A DNA stretch of 38,408 nucleotides from Pseudoalteromonas fuliginea (GTDB lineage Bacteria > Pseudomonadota > Gammaproteobacteria > Enterobacterales > Alteromonadaceae): positions 1-38,408 of the forward strand of contig NZ_JJNZ01000093.1 in the NCBI RefSeq assembly GCF_000690055.1, read 5' to 3'. Under the pieces are notes generated by a model. The model saw nothing but the letters and a program-made list of their open reading frames with translations, searched no databases and had not been told where the DNA came from. Positions within the stretch are counted from its first letter, which is position 1, and the number at the start of each line of letters is the position of its first letter. The translations under genes and the position numbers were made by a program. Of the stretch, positions 1 to 8,777 are shown piece after piece.

Positions 1-336
1 ATAGTGATATTTAAATTTATTTTCTCTAGCCAGAGATTTTTAGTGGAAAACAAGGCGAATTTACGCGTCAATAGCTGGCCTATTGCAAGTAAATTCAACG
101 CAGTTAGCGCTGAAAATAGCTGCTTGAGATAGATTTATTATCCAGAGTTCAGGTTATTTAGAAAGCGCTGAACTGTTTTTACGTTGGAATCACTATGAGG
201 TTTTTGAGTTTGACTCAAGTGCAATGTAATGAGCTAAAACACTTAGCATTGGCCTCAATTGCTACTTGGTAGTTGTTTTTAGTTTAACGTTTTACTCGCT
301 TTACTCAATTAAAGTAAAGCGAGCGCTCAGTATCAC
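1..336. other. Non-coding left edge, with hairpin
   Basis: I see no credible gene here. A small hairpin lies near 27-40 (TCTCT-AGCC-AGAGA). A stronger inverted repeat has arms CTCGCTTTACT (295-305) and AGTAAAGCGAG (313-323), 11 bp with a 7-nt loop, just past the stop codon of the ThrE-like gene. It could end that gene's transcription, but no clear U-run follows the stem on either strand. The first ~180 bases resemble an intergenic repeat rather than gene debris, which is an impression only. Confidence 0.4.
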
Positions 337-1578
337 TTACAAACTCTTTTTAGGCGGTAGGGCTACGTTTGCAAATATTAGTCCTGCAACAAGCGACATA
401 AATATTAAAAACGTTTGCTGGCCTATATGCTCTGCGTATATAAAGTCTTGGCCTTCAATGAGTGAGTTTAAGCCAATATAGGTTTTGCTACCTGGTACTA
501 ATACAATTAAGCCTTGCATGGCCACAATAGAGGCCGGCGCATTAGCAACGCGGTTAAACAAGTTACTAAATATACCCACCGATAAAGCACCCACAAACGT
601 ACCTAACGTGTAATCAAGATACATAGCCGAGCCAATACTGGTGCCATAGGCTATAAACCCTGATGCAATAGACCAAACAGCGTGCTTAAGTTTGGTTCTA
701 AAAATAACGATTAAGCTGCTACAAAGTAAAAATATAGCCAGCCATGCTGTCCACTTTGGTAATGGTTCAGGTTGTACAAAGTCAGCTTGCCCAAAGAGTG
801 CAAAGCCAATGCCTATGCCAATAAAACCGCCAAAATAGAGTTTAAATAACAGCATAAACGAGTCCATGACTCGTGCTGTACCCGACACTAAATGCCGCGC
901 TGCAAGCTCTGCTAAGCCAAGCGCAAGTGCTAAACCGGGTATAAAGACAATAATGGCCGAAAGTACCACCAAGCGTATGTTTATTTCAGGTGTTATATAC
1001 ACGCTTACTGCACATGCAAGTATTGCCGATATTATGGCTACCAATGGCTCAAGCATATGAGCTACGCGTTTTGAGCGTCCAGACCAAAGTACAAACACAT
1101 AAACAACCAAAGTAAGTAGCGATGACCAAATAACATCAGTCCAGCTAGTACCCATTAACATGGCAAACGCACCACCAGAAGTTGCAAAGGCAACGCCCGT
1201 AACAAGTTTATTGTATGGGTTTGGCATGTCGTAAATAGCATCTAACTGGGCGTCAACTTCTTGTAAAGTTAACTTGTCGTCAAGCATTTGGTTTACAAGG
1301 TCGTCGGTATCGGCAAGTGAGCCTAAATCGTGATCGCCAGGGTCTACACGAGCAACATGGGTATACTCGTCTTCGTGGCCATCAGTCCAAATAACAAACG
1401 TTACCGAAGTTGGCGACATAACAAACGACGATTTAAGTCCTAAATAGGTAGCCACTTCCATTAGGTGGGCTTCTAGGCGGTAAGCAGGCGTACCATACTT
1501 GTGAAGCATTTTACCCAATTTAACGATAAATTTGCGTTTTTCTGTAAAGGTTGCAGTTTTCAAATCTTTTTGGACCAA
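337..1578 (-). CDS. ThrE-like threonine/serine exporter family membrane protein
   Basis: Inner-membrane protein of the ThrE (DUF1212) family, predicted to export threonine, serine or related small molecules. The first ~120 residues form the soluble N-terminal part, with the family motif KYGTPAYRLE near residue 30. From about residue 130 there are some ten hydrophobic segments, covering both the DUF1212 and the DUF3815 halves in one chain, as is usual for the ~410-residue fused form. The only in-frame start upstream of Met28 is TTG at 1578; a stop (TAG) lies five codons further up. Met28 would cut into the conserved N-terminal helix, so TTG is preferred although no good ribosome site is visible. 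The substrate is not shown by sequence. It stands alone, downstream of the glycosyltransferase gene in the same orientation. Confidence 0.8.
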   Translation of the reverse strand: MVQKDLKTATFTEKRKFIVKLGKMLHKYGTPAYRLEAHLMEVATYLGLKSSFVMSPTSVTFVIWTDGHEDEYTHVARVDPGDHDLGSLADTDDLVNQMLDDKLTLQEVDAQLDAIYDMPNPYNKLVTGVAFATSGGAFAMLMGTSWTDVIWSSLLTLVVYVFVLWSGRSKRVAHMLEPLVAIISAILACAVSVYITPEINIRLVVLSAIIVFIPGLALALGLAELAARHLVSGTARVMDSFMLLFKLYFGGFIGIGIGFALFGQADFVQPEPLPKWTAWLAIFLLCSSLIVIFRTKLKHAVWSIASGFIAYGTSIGSAMYLDYTLGTFVGALSVGIFSNLFNRVANAPASIVAMQGLIVLVPGSKTYIGLNSLIEGQDFIYAEHIGQQTFLIFMSLVAGLIFANVALPPKKSL

Positions 1579-1624
1579 ATATTGCGATAACTAAGCTAAA
1601 AATATAGACAATACAGCTAAAACT

Positions 1625-1641
1625 GCCCACGTTTGATGGGC
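1625..1641 (-). terminator. Weak hairpin after glycosyltransferase gene
   Basis: Reading leftward, GCCCA-TCAAACG-TGGGC is followed by AGTTTT. The five-base stem is short, so this is only a possible intrinsic terminator for the gene ending at 1680. Confidence 0.35.
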
Positions 1642-1679
1642 GCGATTTTAAACACTAATTGGTGTGTGTCTAGTCATTT

Positions 1680-2909
1680 TTAATCTAATTTTTTATTTTT
1701 TTCAGCTATCCATTGCGACATGTATTGAGTGCTGCGCATTGTATGATGTTTGAGCATTTGGCCTGTAAAGTTTTTTTCGCGATGAGCCTTTAAATCGCTA
1801 CTTATTGAATCGATTTTTTTAATTAACGCAGTGCTCAATTGTGCTTTATCGTAGAGCGTATTAAGGAGTGTATTGCCATCTTGTTGTGCTTGTTCAAAGT
1901 CACTTTGATTGTTGTACATTTCAACAGCTGCATCAGCAAAGTCATCGGCGGTGTTGGCTATTTTACCAGGCCATGGTAAATCGTTATGCATGCCCTCTGC
2001 GCCAATATTAGTGGTAACGCTGGGTGTTTGCATAATCATGGCTTCAAGTAATTTACCTTTAATCCCTGCACCAAAACGAAGTGGTGCTAAACATACACGT
2101 GCGCTTTGCATTACATCAAACGCATTATCGGCCCAGCCTTTTATTAAAAACCCTGTTTTAGGGTTATTTAGTGCCGTGGCTTTTGGTGGTGGATAGGAGC
2201 CATAAATATGTAGTTCTGCTTTTGGGAGTTGCTTGCGAATAAGTGGCCATATTTTTTGTAAGTGCAACACGGCATCCCAGTTTGGCGCGTGTCTAAAATT
2301 GCCTATGGTCATAAAATGTTGGCGCTGCTCAAACGTTTTTGTACTTGCAGGTAATGAGCTTAAATCGACCATAAATGGTAAATGGTGCAATAAGCTTGGC
2401 TCTATTTTAAATACGCTGCTTAGTAAACGCATTTCATAGCTTGAAATAATTAAGTTTAAATCGCAGCGTAAAATAGCGGCGATTTCGCGTTTTGCTATGT
2501 CTGAGTGTAAATCGCTGATTGTAAACTCACGCTCACCTTTAAACGCTTCGTGACGAGCGTTACGCAGACATTGTAAATCTTCGGTATCTAAAATTTTAAT
2601 CGCATGAGGGCAATGTTTATCGACGCGCCAGCCAAATTGTTCTTCCATCATAAAACGGTCAAACATGACTATATCTGGGTTATAGGCTTTAACGTATTCG
2701 TCAAAGCTATCGCAGTTTAGTGCAATGCTTTGGCTGGTTATGCCAAAAGCGTCAAGGTTTACCATGTGCTCTGTGCGCTGCGCGGGCGTTGCAAATTCAA
2801 CGTCCCAGTTTTGCGCTCTAAAAGTATTTAATAACGACATCATGTGCGTTCCCGCAGCAGATGAATTTGGTTCTGGCCATACGAAACCAATTACCAGCAC
2901 TTTTTTCAT
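1680..2909 (-). CDS. GT4-type glycosyltransferase
   Basis: Predicted cytoplasmic glycosyltransferase of the GT-B fold, 409 residues. The N-terminal half opens with a nucleotide-fold strand (KKVLVIGFVWPEP). The C-terminal half holds the GT4-type signature PLRFGAGIKGKLLEAM near residue 280, followed by a TNIGAEG motif, which places the nucleotide-sugar site. Donor and acceptor cannot be told from sequence. Its ATG overlaps the stop of the LacI-type gene by 4 bp (ATGA), so the two are probably translationally coupled. No other surface-polysaccharide genes lie nearby, which is odd for a GT4 enzyme; it may act alone on a small glycoside or surface sugar. Confidence 0.8.
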   Translation of the reverse strand: MKKVLVIGFVWPEPNSSAAGTHMMSLLNTFRAQNWDVEFATPAQRTEHMVNLDAFGITSQSIALNCDSFDEYVKAYNPDIVMFDRFMMEEQFGWRVDKHCPHAIKILDTEDLQCLRNARHEAFKGEREFTISDLHSDIAKREIAAILRCDLNLIISSYEMRLLSSVFKIEPSLLHHLPFMVDLSSLPASTKTFEQRQHFMTIGNFRHAPNWDAVLHLQKIWPLIRKQLPKAELHIYGSYPPPKATALNNPKTGFLIKGWADNAFDVMQSARVCLAPLRFGAGIKGKLLEAMIMQTPSVTTNIGAEGMHNDLPWPGKIANTADDFADAAVEMYNNQSDFEQAQQDGNTLLNTLYDKAQLSTALIKKIDSISSDLKAHREKNFTGQMLKHHTMRSTQYMSQWIAEKNKKLD

Positions 2910-3910
2910 TGGCTAGAATCTCTAATTAGTGAGTTTACATTTACCAGTGTTTTTACTGGCGGAGCTGTGTTTTGTAGCAATTCTTTGAGTACTAGGTGAC
3001 AACGTTTAGCAATGTCATGTGTGTTAATTACAACGGTGCTTAAGCTGTAAGGCATAACGCTATAATAAGGTAAGTGGTAGCAGCTCGCTATTTTTATATT
3101 GTTATTGGTTGGTATGTTAAGCGTCTGTATTGCAGCAAAAACACCTTGTGCAATTATATCATTTTCGCATACAAGGGCGCTTAACTGAGGGTGTTTTGCG
3201 TAAGCTTCAATAAATGCATTTTTAGCACTAAGCGCTTGGTTTTGACTGCATGATATGGCTACCAAAGGCGTAACGCCGTGCTGTGAGCAAGCAGTATTAA
3301 AGCCACTTTGAAGTGCTTGAGAGTCGCTTAGCGTTAGCTCGCTTCCTATAAATGCAATATGTGTAACGCCTTGTGCAAGCAAATGCATGCTGGCTACGTG
3401 GCTGGCTTTTTTATAATCGGGAAGTACGCATGGCGCTGCGCTAAAGGGAACTTCTCGCATTAAGGTCATTACTTTTTGCTGTGCGCTGAGAGTATCGAGC
3501 CATTTGGCACAAGTATTAGCAACAGGGCAAATAATAAATGCGGCGGCGTTGTATTCTTTTAAGTTTTTAACCGCGTTTGTTTGCAGCTCAAGATTATTAT
3601 TACTACTTACTATCATGGCTTGTAAGTTATTTTCGTTTAAAATACGCTCAAGGTTAGTCGCGAGTTGCGCCATATACGGATTAGTTAAATCGTTTATTAC
3701 AATAGCGACTAAGTTAGAGCGCCTTGAGCGCATAGCTGCTGCATCGCGATTGTAAATGTAGCCTAGTTCGTCAATGGCTTTTAGTACTTTTTGTTTACTT
3801 TTTTTGCCGACTTTATCGCTTTGAGTAAGCACCAAGGATACGGTTGACTTTGATACACCAGCAAGATCTGCAACATCAAAAATAGTGACTGATTTAGCTC
3901 TGTTCTGCAT
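2906..3910 (-). CDS. LacI/GalR-family transcriptional regulator (flank)
   Basis: DNA-binding regulator of 334 residues. The helix-turn-helix spans about residues 9-30 (TIFDVADLAGVSKSTVSLVL), followed by a hinge region (AAAMRSRRSN) and a periplasmic-binding-protein-like effector domain from about residue 65. Recognition-helix residues after VS are K-S, against K-R in the pectin-locus LacI protein, so the two should bind different sites. Its stop overlaps the start of the glycosyltransferase gene by 4 bp. It is divergent from the S9 peptidase gene, with a 166-bp spacer holding an inverted repeat. Ligand unknown; a sugar is likely from the family. Confidence 0.9.
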   Translation of the reverse strand: MQNRAKSVTIFDVADLAGVSKSTVSLVLTQSDKVGKKSKQKVLKAIDELGYIYNRDAAAMRSRRSNLVAIVINDLTNPYMAQLATNLERILNENNLQAMIVSSNNNLELQTNAVKNLKEYNAAAFIICPVANTCAKWLDTLSAQQKVMTLMREVPFSAAPCVLPDYKKASHVASMHLLAQGVTHIAFIGSELTLSDSQALQSGFNTACSQHGVTPLVAISCSQNQALSAKNAFIEAYAKHPQLSALVCENDIIAQGVFAAIQTLNIPTNNNIKIASCYHLPYYSVMPYSLSTVVINTHDIAKRCHLVLKELLQNTAPPVKTLVNVNSLIRDSSQ

Positions 3911-3946
3911 TGTACTTAAAGTGCCGAAATAGTGAATAAATAGCGC

Positions 3947-3972
3947 AATAGTGTAGCTTAAATAACACTATT
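3947..3972. promoter_or_regulatory. Inverted repeat in the lacI/S9 divergent spacer
   Basis: Arms AATAGTGT (3947-3954) and ACACTATT (3965-3972) are separated by 10 bases and lie 37 bp upstream of the LacI-type gene at 3910. The place suits an autoregulatory operator, but it lacks the central CG usual in LacI-family sites. Assignment is by position only. Confidence 0.3.
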
Positions 3973-4076
3973 AAGTCATCTATTGGAATACTTTAAACGA
4001 GCTTAATGCTTTATGAACAAAGCAAAACGTGTTTATATACGTTTATAAAAGTAAAAAATAACAAAAGGATAAAAAC

Positions 4077-6560
4077 ATGAACGCTTTTAGGCTGTTAGTT
4101 GCCTTTATTTGTTGTGTTGCATTATTGCCAGCAAGTTATGCAGAACAAGGGTATCAAATGCCCTCACCAGAGCTTGCAGCTTTGGTTGATGCTAAATTAG
4201 CCCCCACTAGTTACTTGTCGAGCGATGGTCAGTGGCTTGCATTATTTGAACGCAAACGAGTGGTAACACTTGATGAGCTTGCAAAAGAAGAGCTTAAGCT
4301 TGCAGGGATTAAATTGAACCCAGCTAATTTTTCGCGTTCTCGTGTGAGCGCTAAGTTTAGCGCTGTTGAACTTAAACATGTTCGCACTGGTACAGTGATT
4401 AGTATTAATAATTTACCACGCGGTATTATTCGCTCTCCTCAGTGGTCGTCTAACAGCAAGTATTTAGCGTTTATAGTTGAGCAACCTAGCCAAGCAAATT
4501 TATGGCTTTACAATGTTGAAACAAAACAAGCAAAAGAGCTTTCAAGTGCAGCACTCAATTCAGTAATAACAGCAACTCCCTACGAATGGTTACCTGACAG
4601 TAGCGCCATAGTGGCAAACTTGGCGGTAAATGTTGGTAAACCTGCTTTGCAAAACGACAGTCAAAATGTAGTGCCTGTTATTCAACAAAGCACTGGTGAA
4701 AAAGCGCCCGCCCGCACTTATCAAAATCTATTAACAAGCCCATTTGATGAAGCGCAGTTTAAATTTTATGGCTTAGGTCAGCTGGCTTACATAACACTTG
4801 ATGGTAATGCCCAAGCAATTGGACGTCCTTCTTTATTTAAAGCGTTTTCGATATCACCTGATTCGACAAATATATTGGTTGCAGGTATTAGCCAGCCATT
4901 TTCGTATCAAGTACCGTACAGCCGTTTTGCAAGCACTTGGCAAATATGGGGCATGCGCGGTTATGTTTTAGCCGAACTTGCAAAGCAACCTCTTGCCGAT
5001 AATATTCCGCAAGGTTACGACAGTGTTCGCACTGGCCGCCGCGATTTTGAATGGCGAGCCGATCAAGGCGCTGAAGTTATTTGGGCGCAGGCGCAAGATG
5101 GCGGCGACATGAAAACCGACGTTGAGCACCACGATTATCTTTACAGCTTACGTGCACCATTTAAACGCGAGCCTAAATTGTTTGCCAAAGTAGAGCGCCG
5201 TTACGCGGGAATGGAGTGGAGCAACGAGAACATTGCAATGCTGACAGATTGGCGCTTTAGTGATCGCCAAGTACGTACTTACATCGTACAACCACGAAAT
5301 GCCGACAGAAACCGCGTTTTATTTTCAGAGCGTAGTTATAACGATGCGTATAAAGATCCAGGTAATGCAATTTACGAGCACAACGATTTAGGTGCTAACG
5401 TTATTAAGATTGTAGGCGGGCGTTATATTTACCTGCGCGGTAATGGTGCTTCAGAGCAAGGTAATGTGCCGTTTTTAGATAGGTACGATGTTAAAACAAA
5501 TAGCAGTAAGCGTTTATGGCAATCACAAGCGCCATACTACGAGCGCGTACGCGCACTGCTTGACGACGAAGGTGAGCGATTTATTACTATTCGTGAATCT
5601 AAAACTGAGCAACCTAACTTTTTTATACGCGATTTAGATAACGACACGCTAACGCAGTTAACGACATTTGAGCACCCGTATCCTGCATTTAAAGGGGTAA
5701 CTAAAGAGCAGTTACGTTATAAGCGCGACGACGGGGTTGAGCTTTCTGGCACGCTTTATTTGCCACCAGGGTATGACAAAACACAAGGCCCGTTACCGGT
5801 ACTTATGTGGGCTTACCCACTTGAATACAAAGATAAAGCGGTTGCATCGCAAGTACGCGAATCGCCTTATGCATTTACCTACATTGGTTATTGGGGCCCA
5901 ATGCCTTACCTTGCCAAAGGGATTGCCGTGTTTGACGACCCTAAAATGCCAATAGTGGGTATTGATGGCAGCGAGCCAAACGATAACTTTAGAAAGCAGT
6001 TAGTATCAAGTGCGCAAGCAGCTGTTGATGTATTGGTTAAAAAAGGCATTGCCGATAAAGATAAAATTGCCATAGCAGGGCACTCGTATGGTGCATTTAT
6101 GGTTGCTAACTTATTGGCTCATAGCGATTTATTTAAAACCGGTATTGCCCGCAGTGGCGCGTATAACCGCACATTAACGCCGTTTGGTTTTCAAGGAGAA
6201 GAGCGTGATTTTTGGCAAGCACAAAGTGTGTACGCTAATATGTCGCCGTTTTTCCATGCTGAAAAAATTAACGAGCCAATGCTAATGATCCACGGCCAAG
6301 AAGATCCTAATTCAGGAACCTTCCCAATGCAAAGTGAGCGCATGTACGCAGCCCTAAAAGGTTTAGGTAAAGATGCTCGCTTAGTAATGCTCCCTTATGA
6401 AGCACATGGTTACCGTGCGCGTAAAAGCTTATTGCATGTATTGTGGGAACAAGAACAGTGGTTAGATAAGTACTTGCTTAGTGATACAGTTGAGCCGGTA
6501 AAAGTAACTACTGAGCAAGTGACTACTGATAAAGCCGCAGAGCCAACCGCAGGCCAGTAG
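4077..6560 (+). CDS. S9 family serine peptidase, glutamyl endopeptidase-like (S9D)
   Basis: Secreted or periplasmic serine peptidase of the prolyl oligopeptidase clan, 827 residues. A signal peptide covers residues 1-22 (cleavage after ASYA). The middle (about 50-520) is the expected beta-propeller that gates the active site; the C-terminal part is the alpha/beta-hydrolase domain. The nucleophile is Ser670 in GHSYGAF, with Asp743 (HGQEDPNSG) and His777 (EAHGYRAR) completing the triad. The stretch GIARSGAYNRTLTPFGFQ matches, from memory, the chloroplast-type glutamyl endopeptidases, so cleavage after Glu is more likely than after Pro. AAGGA seven bases before the ATG is a good ribosome site. 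A hydrophilic tail follows the catalytic domain. It is monocistronic and closed by a terminator. Confidence 0.88.
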   Translation: MNAFRLLVAFICCVALLPASYAEQGYQMPSPELAALVDAKLAPTSYLSSDGQWLALFERKRVVTLDELAKEELKLAGIKLNPANFSRSRVSAKFSAVELKHVRTGTVISINNLPRGIIRSPQWSSNSKYLAFIVEQPSQANLWLYNVETKQAKELSSAALNSVITATPYEWLPDSSAIVANLAVNVGKPALQNDSQNVVPVIQQSTGEKAPARTYQNLLTSPFDEAQFKFYGLGQLAYITLDGNAQAIGRPSLFKAFSISPDSTNILVAGISQPFSYQVPYSRFASTWQIWGMRGYVLAELAKQPLADNIPQGYDSVRTGRRDFEWRADQGAEVIWAQAQDGGDMKTDVEHHDYLYSLRAPFKREPKLFAKVERRYAGMEWSNENIAMLTDWRFSDRQVRTYIVQPRNADRNRVLFSERSYNDAYKDPGNAIYEHNDLGANVIKIVGGRYIYLRGNGASEQGNVPFLDRYDVKTNSSKRLWQSQAPYYERVRALLDDEGERFITIRESKTEQPNFFIRDLDNDTLTQLTTFEHPYPAFKGVTKEQLRYKRDDGVELSGTLYLPPGYDKTQGPLPVLMWAYPLEYKDKAVASQVRESPYAFTYIGYWGPMPYLAKGIAVFDDPKMPIVGIDGSEPNDNFRKQLVSSAQAAVDVLVKKGIADKDKIAIAGHSYGAFMVANLLAHSDLFKTGIARSGAYNRTLTPFGFQGEERDFWQAQSVYANMSPFFHAEKINEPMLMIHGQEDPNSGTFPMQSERMYAALKGLGKDARLVMLPYEAHGYRARKSLLHVLWEQEQWLDKYLLSDTVEPVKVTTEQVTTDKAAEPTAGQ

Positions 6561-6575
6561 TAGAATAAGTATTCA

Positions 6576-6604
6576 AAACGTGGCTATTTAGCCGCGTTTT
6601 TTTA
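6576..6604 (+). terminator. Intrinsic terminator after S9 peptidase
   Basis: Stem arms AAACGTGGCTA and TAGCCGCGTTT (11 bp with one T-G wobble, 2-nt loop) run straight into a T-run. A good rho-independent terminator, 15 bp past the stop codon. Confidence 0.8.
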
Positions 6605-6635
6605 TTTTTAGTTAATTTAACATTAGAGTAAATTA

Positions 6636-7253
6636 ATGATTGATGTAGCAGCACTTGCGGTTTTTATTCCTACGTTCTTTTTTGTGTCTATCACCCCTGG
6701 TATGTGTATGACGCTCGCTATGACTTTGGGTATGAGCATTGGCGTGCGCCGCACATTATGGATGATGATAGGCGAGCTATTAGGTGTCGCAAGTGTTGCT
6801 ATAGCTGCGGTTTTAGGCGTTGCAAGCGTAATGCTAAATTACCCAGATGCGTTCGCTATTTTAAAGTGGGTAGGCGGCGCGTACTTAATTTATATTGGCG
6901 TTAACATGTGGCGAGCCAAAGGAAAAATGTCGGTCGATACCTCAAAGCCAAGTGATGTAAGTAGGCAGTCGTTATTTACCCAAGGTTTTGTAACTGCAAT
7001 TGCAAATCCTAAAGGCTGGGCGTTTATGATTTCACTACTGCCGCCATTTATAAGTGTTGAGCATGCTGTAGCTCCTCAGCTTTTAGTATTATTAAGTGTA
7101 ATAATGGTGAGCGAATTTGTATGTATGTTAGCTTACGCAACAGGCGGTAAAAGCCTGCGTTTATTTTTAAGCCGTGGCGATAATATAAAATGGATGAACC
7201 GTATTGCTGGCAGCTTAATGGCTGCTGTAGGTATCTGGTTAGCGCTAGGGTAA
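6636..7253 (+). CDS. LysE/RhtB-family amino-acid exporter
   Basis: Inner-membrane exporter of the LysE superfamily, 205 residues, the usual length. Motifs are TPGMCMTLAMTLG near residue 21, the GGAYLIYIGVNMWR segment near residue 80 and the NPKGW motif near residue 124. About six hydrophobic segments are visible. Members pump out amino acids such as homoserine, threonine or leucine, but the substrate here is not shown. It starts 75 bp past the S9 peptidase stop, after that gene's terminator, so it probably has its own promoter. The next gene is convergent. Confidence 0.88.
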   Translation: MIDVAALAVFIPTFFFVSITPGMCMTLAMTLGMSIGVRRTLWMMIGELLGVASVAIAAVLGVASVMLNYPDAFAILKWVGGAYLIYIGVNMWRAKGKMSVDTSKPSDVSRQSLFTQGFVTAIANPKGWAFMISLLPPFISVEHAVAPQLLVLLSVIMVSEFVCMLAYATGGKSLRLFLSRGDNIKWMNRIAGSLMAAVGIWLALG

Positions 7254-7301
7254 TCGCTTAGCGAAGGAGCATATTTGTCATCTCTAAGTTTGACCTATTC
7301 A

Positions 7302-7334
7302 AAGGCCGGATGACTTTATTCACCAGCCGGCCTT
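7302..7334. terminator. Hairpin between convergent genes
   Basis: Perfect 8-bp arms AAGGCCGG (7302-7309) and CCGGCCTT (7327-7334) with a 17-nt loop sit between the lysE-like gene and the PL1 gene, which converge. No clear U-run follows on either strand, so termination is likely only by position and GC-rich stem. Confidence 0.45.
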
Positions 7335-7357
7335 CATATAATAAAAGTGAAGAATGA

Positions 7358-8752
7358 TTACTCCGTAATCGAATTTATATAAGCGTTTATATTATGTTGG
7401 TTAGTTGGGTTTTTAGCTGCCCAACGATCATTTATACCATCTTTATTTTTATCAATTATGTCAGGGAATCCTAGAAATTGTCGTTCATATTCTTCCCAGC
7501 TTTTAATCATTTCTAGTTCACTGTTTATTAAACCTTTGCCGTTAATAGGCGTACTTCCATCTACTTGGTTTAACACTTGTGTATCAATATTATCTAAAAA
7601 CATGCCATTGGCATTAAAATTAGCCCCTACGTTTTTTTCCTTTATAAGTGTGGTATAGGTTTTTTGAGTACTATTTATTGTCGCACTGTTTGCAGCACCA
7701 TTGATTGGCTCTAACTTAACTCGACTGAGTCGTTTATCATCCATTGATATATTTTTACGTTTTGCATCTTTGCTAGTGCGATAGTTTACACCCAGTCGGT
7801 TATCGGCAGTTATTTCCTCATCTCCCTCAAAATAGTTACCAGATATATAAGCTTGAGACTTCGTTATATTTGGCGAGTACCATAAATCAACAAATTGTAT
7901 TGCTTTACTTGCGGGTCCCGGTTTGTAAATGTTGTTTATTAAGTTAAAGCGGCCATTCTCGCTACCATAAACATTATTGCTGCCCCAGTTAAAAATGATA
8001 TTGTTGGAAAATTCAACAAATTCAAACTGTTCATCGTAAGGGGGTTTTAAGCGTGAACCATTTAATCGTGGTGTGCGGCTATTATGATGAGCGATGACAT
8101 TATTAATAAAACTGGCTTTATTTCCCCCCCAAATTCCACCATAGCCATGACGCCCTTTGGGATGGATTGAATGATTAAGGCTCGCAGCTACAATTGAATT
8201 TTGCAGCGTGAATCGTTGGTTATTATAAAAGCTAGCAGTTTCATCGACTGACCAGCTAAATGAGCAGTGATCAATTATTATATCTCGGCTATTGCGCACA
8301 GACATCGAATCTTCAGCTAATTTAAATGTACCAAGGCGAAAACGCATATAGCGAATAATGATATGATCAGCATCCGAAACTTGAACTGGCGCACCCGCAA
8401 CGGTAATGCCACCTGGAGAGGTTTGCCCTGCAATAGTTAAAAAGCCACTTTTTACAATAATGGGTTCTTTTAAATGAATAACACCGGAGATATTAAATAC
8501 CACTGTGCGCTTGTATTTACGCTTTAAGGCGTGTCTAAGTGTTCCCTTTGCTGGGTTTTTAGGATTATCTTCCAGTGAGTTAACAATATAGATTTTGCCG
8601 CCATGCCCCCCTTGCGTGTATTTCCCGTATCCATCGGCATTTTTAAAGGCTAAATTTGAGTCGAGTGCATACCCGTGAGAGGTGAATACGCCCACTAATA
8701 AAACAAATACACTTAAACTTAAATATTTAATTTTCTTATTGATTGTATCCAA
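7358..8752 (-). CDS. Pectate lyase, PL1 family
   Basis: Secreted enzyme that cuts polygalacturonate by beta-elimination, giving 4,5-unsaturated ends for the GH105 and KduI/KduD steps. The parallel beta-helix region shows TIAGQTSPGGITVAG, IDHCSFSWSVDE (calcium site region), GYGGIWGG and NSRTPRLNG with the likely catalytic Arg229; these fit the bacterial PL1 subgroup with secreted single-domain members. A signal peptide follows the start (KYLSLSVFVLLVGVFTSHGYA). Start choice: the open frame reaches TTG 8803 without a ribosome site and GTG 8761 is poorly served, but TTG 8752 has AGGGTG six bases upstream, giving 464 residues. It is the last gene of the uxaB unit, 25 bp after the esterase gene. 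The C-terminal tail contains DKNKDGINDRW, a calcium-loop-like repeat. Confidence 0.9.
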   Translation of the reverse strand: MDTINKKIKYLSLSVFVLLVGVFTSHGYALDSNLAFKNADGYGKYTQGGHGGKIYIVNSLEDNPKNPAKGTLRHALKRKYKRTVVFNISGVIHLKEPIIVKSGFLTIAGQTSPGGITVAGAPVQVSDADHIIIRYMRFRLGTFKLAEDSMSVRNSRDIIIDHCSFSWSVDETASFYNNQRFTLQNSIVAASLNHSIHPKGRHGYGGIWGGNKASFINNVIAHHNSRTPRLNGSRLKPPYDEQFEFVEFSNNIIFNWGSNNVYGSENGRFNLINNIYKPGPASKAIQFVDLWYSPNITKSQAYISGNYFEGDEEITADNRLGVNYRTSKDAKRKNISMDDKRLSRVKLEPINGAANSATINSTQKTYTTLIKEKNVGANFNANGMFLDNIDTQVLNQVDGSTPINGKGLINSELEMIKSWEEYERQFLGFPDIIDKNKDGINDRWAAKNPTNQHNINAYINSITE

Positions 8753-8777
8753 AGTATGCACCCTAAAATTGTTATGT

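Noticed and set aside
266..481. Small plus-strand frame over the end of the ThrE-like gene
   Set aside because: It lies antisense across a coherent membrane-protein gene and a hairpin, with no family resemblance.
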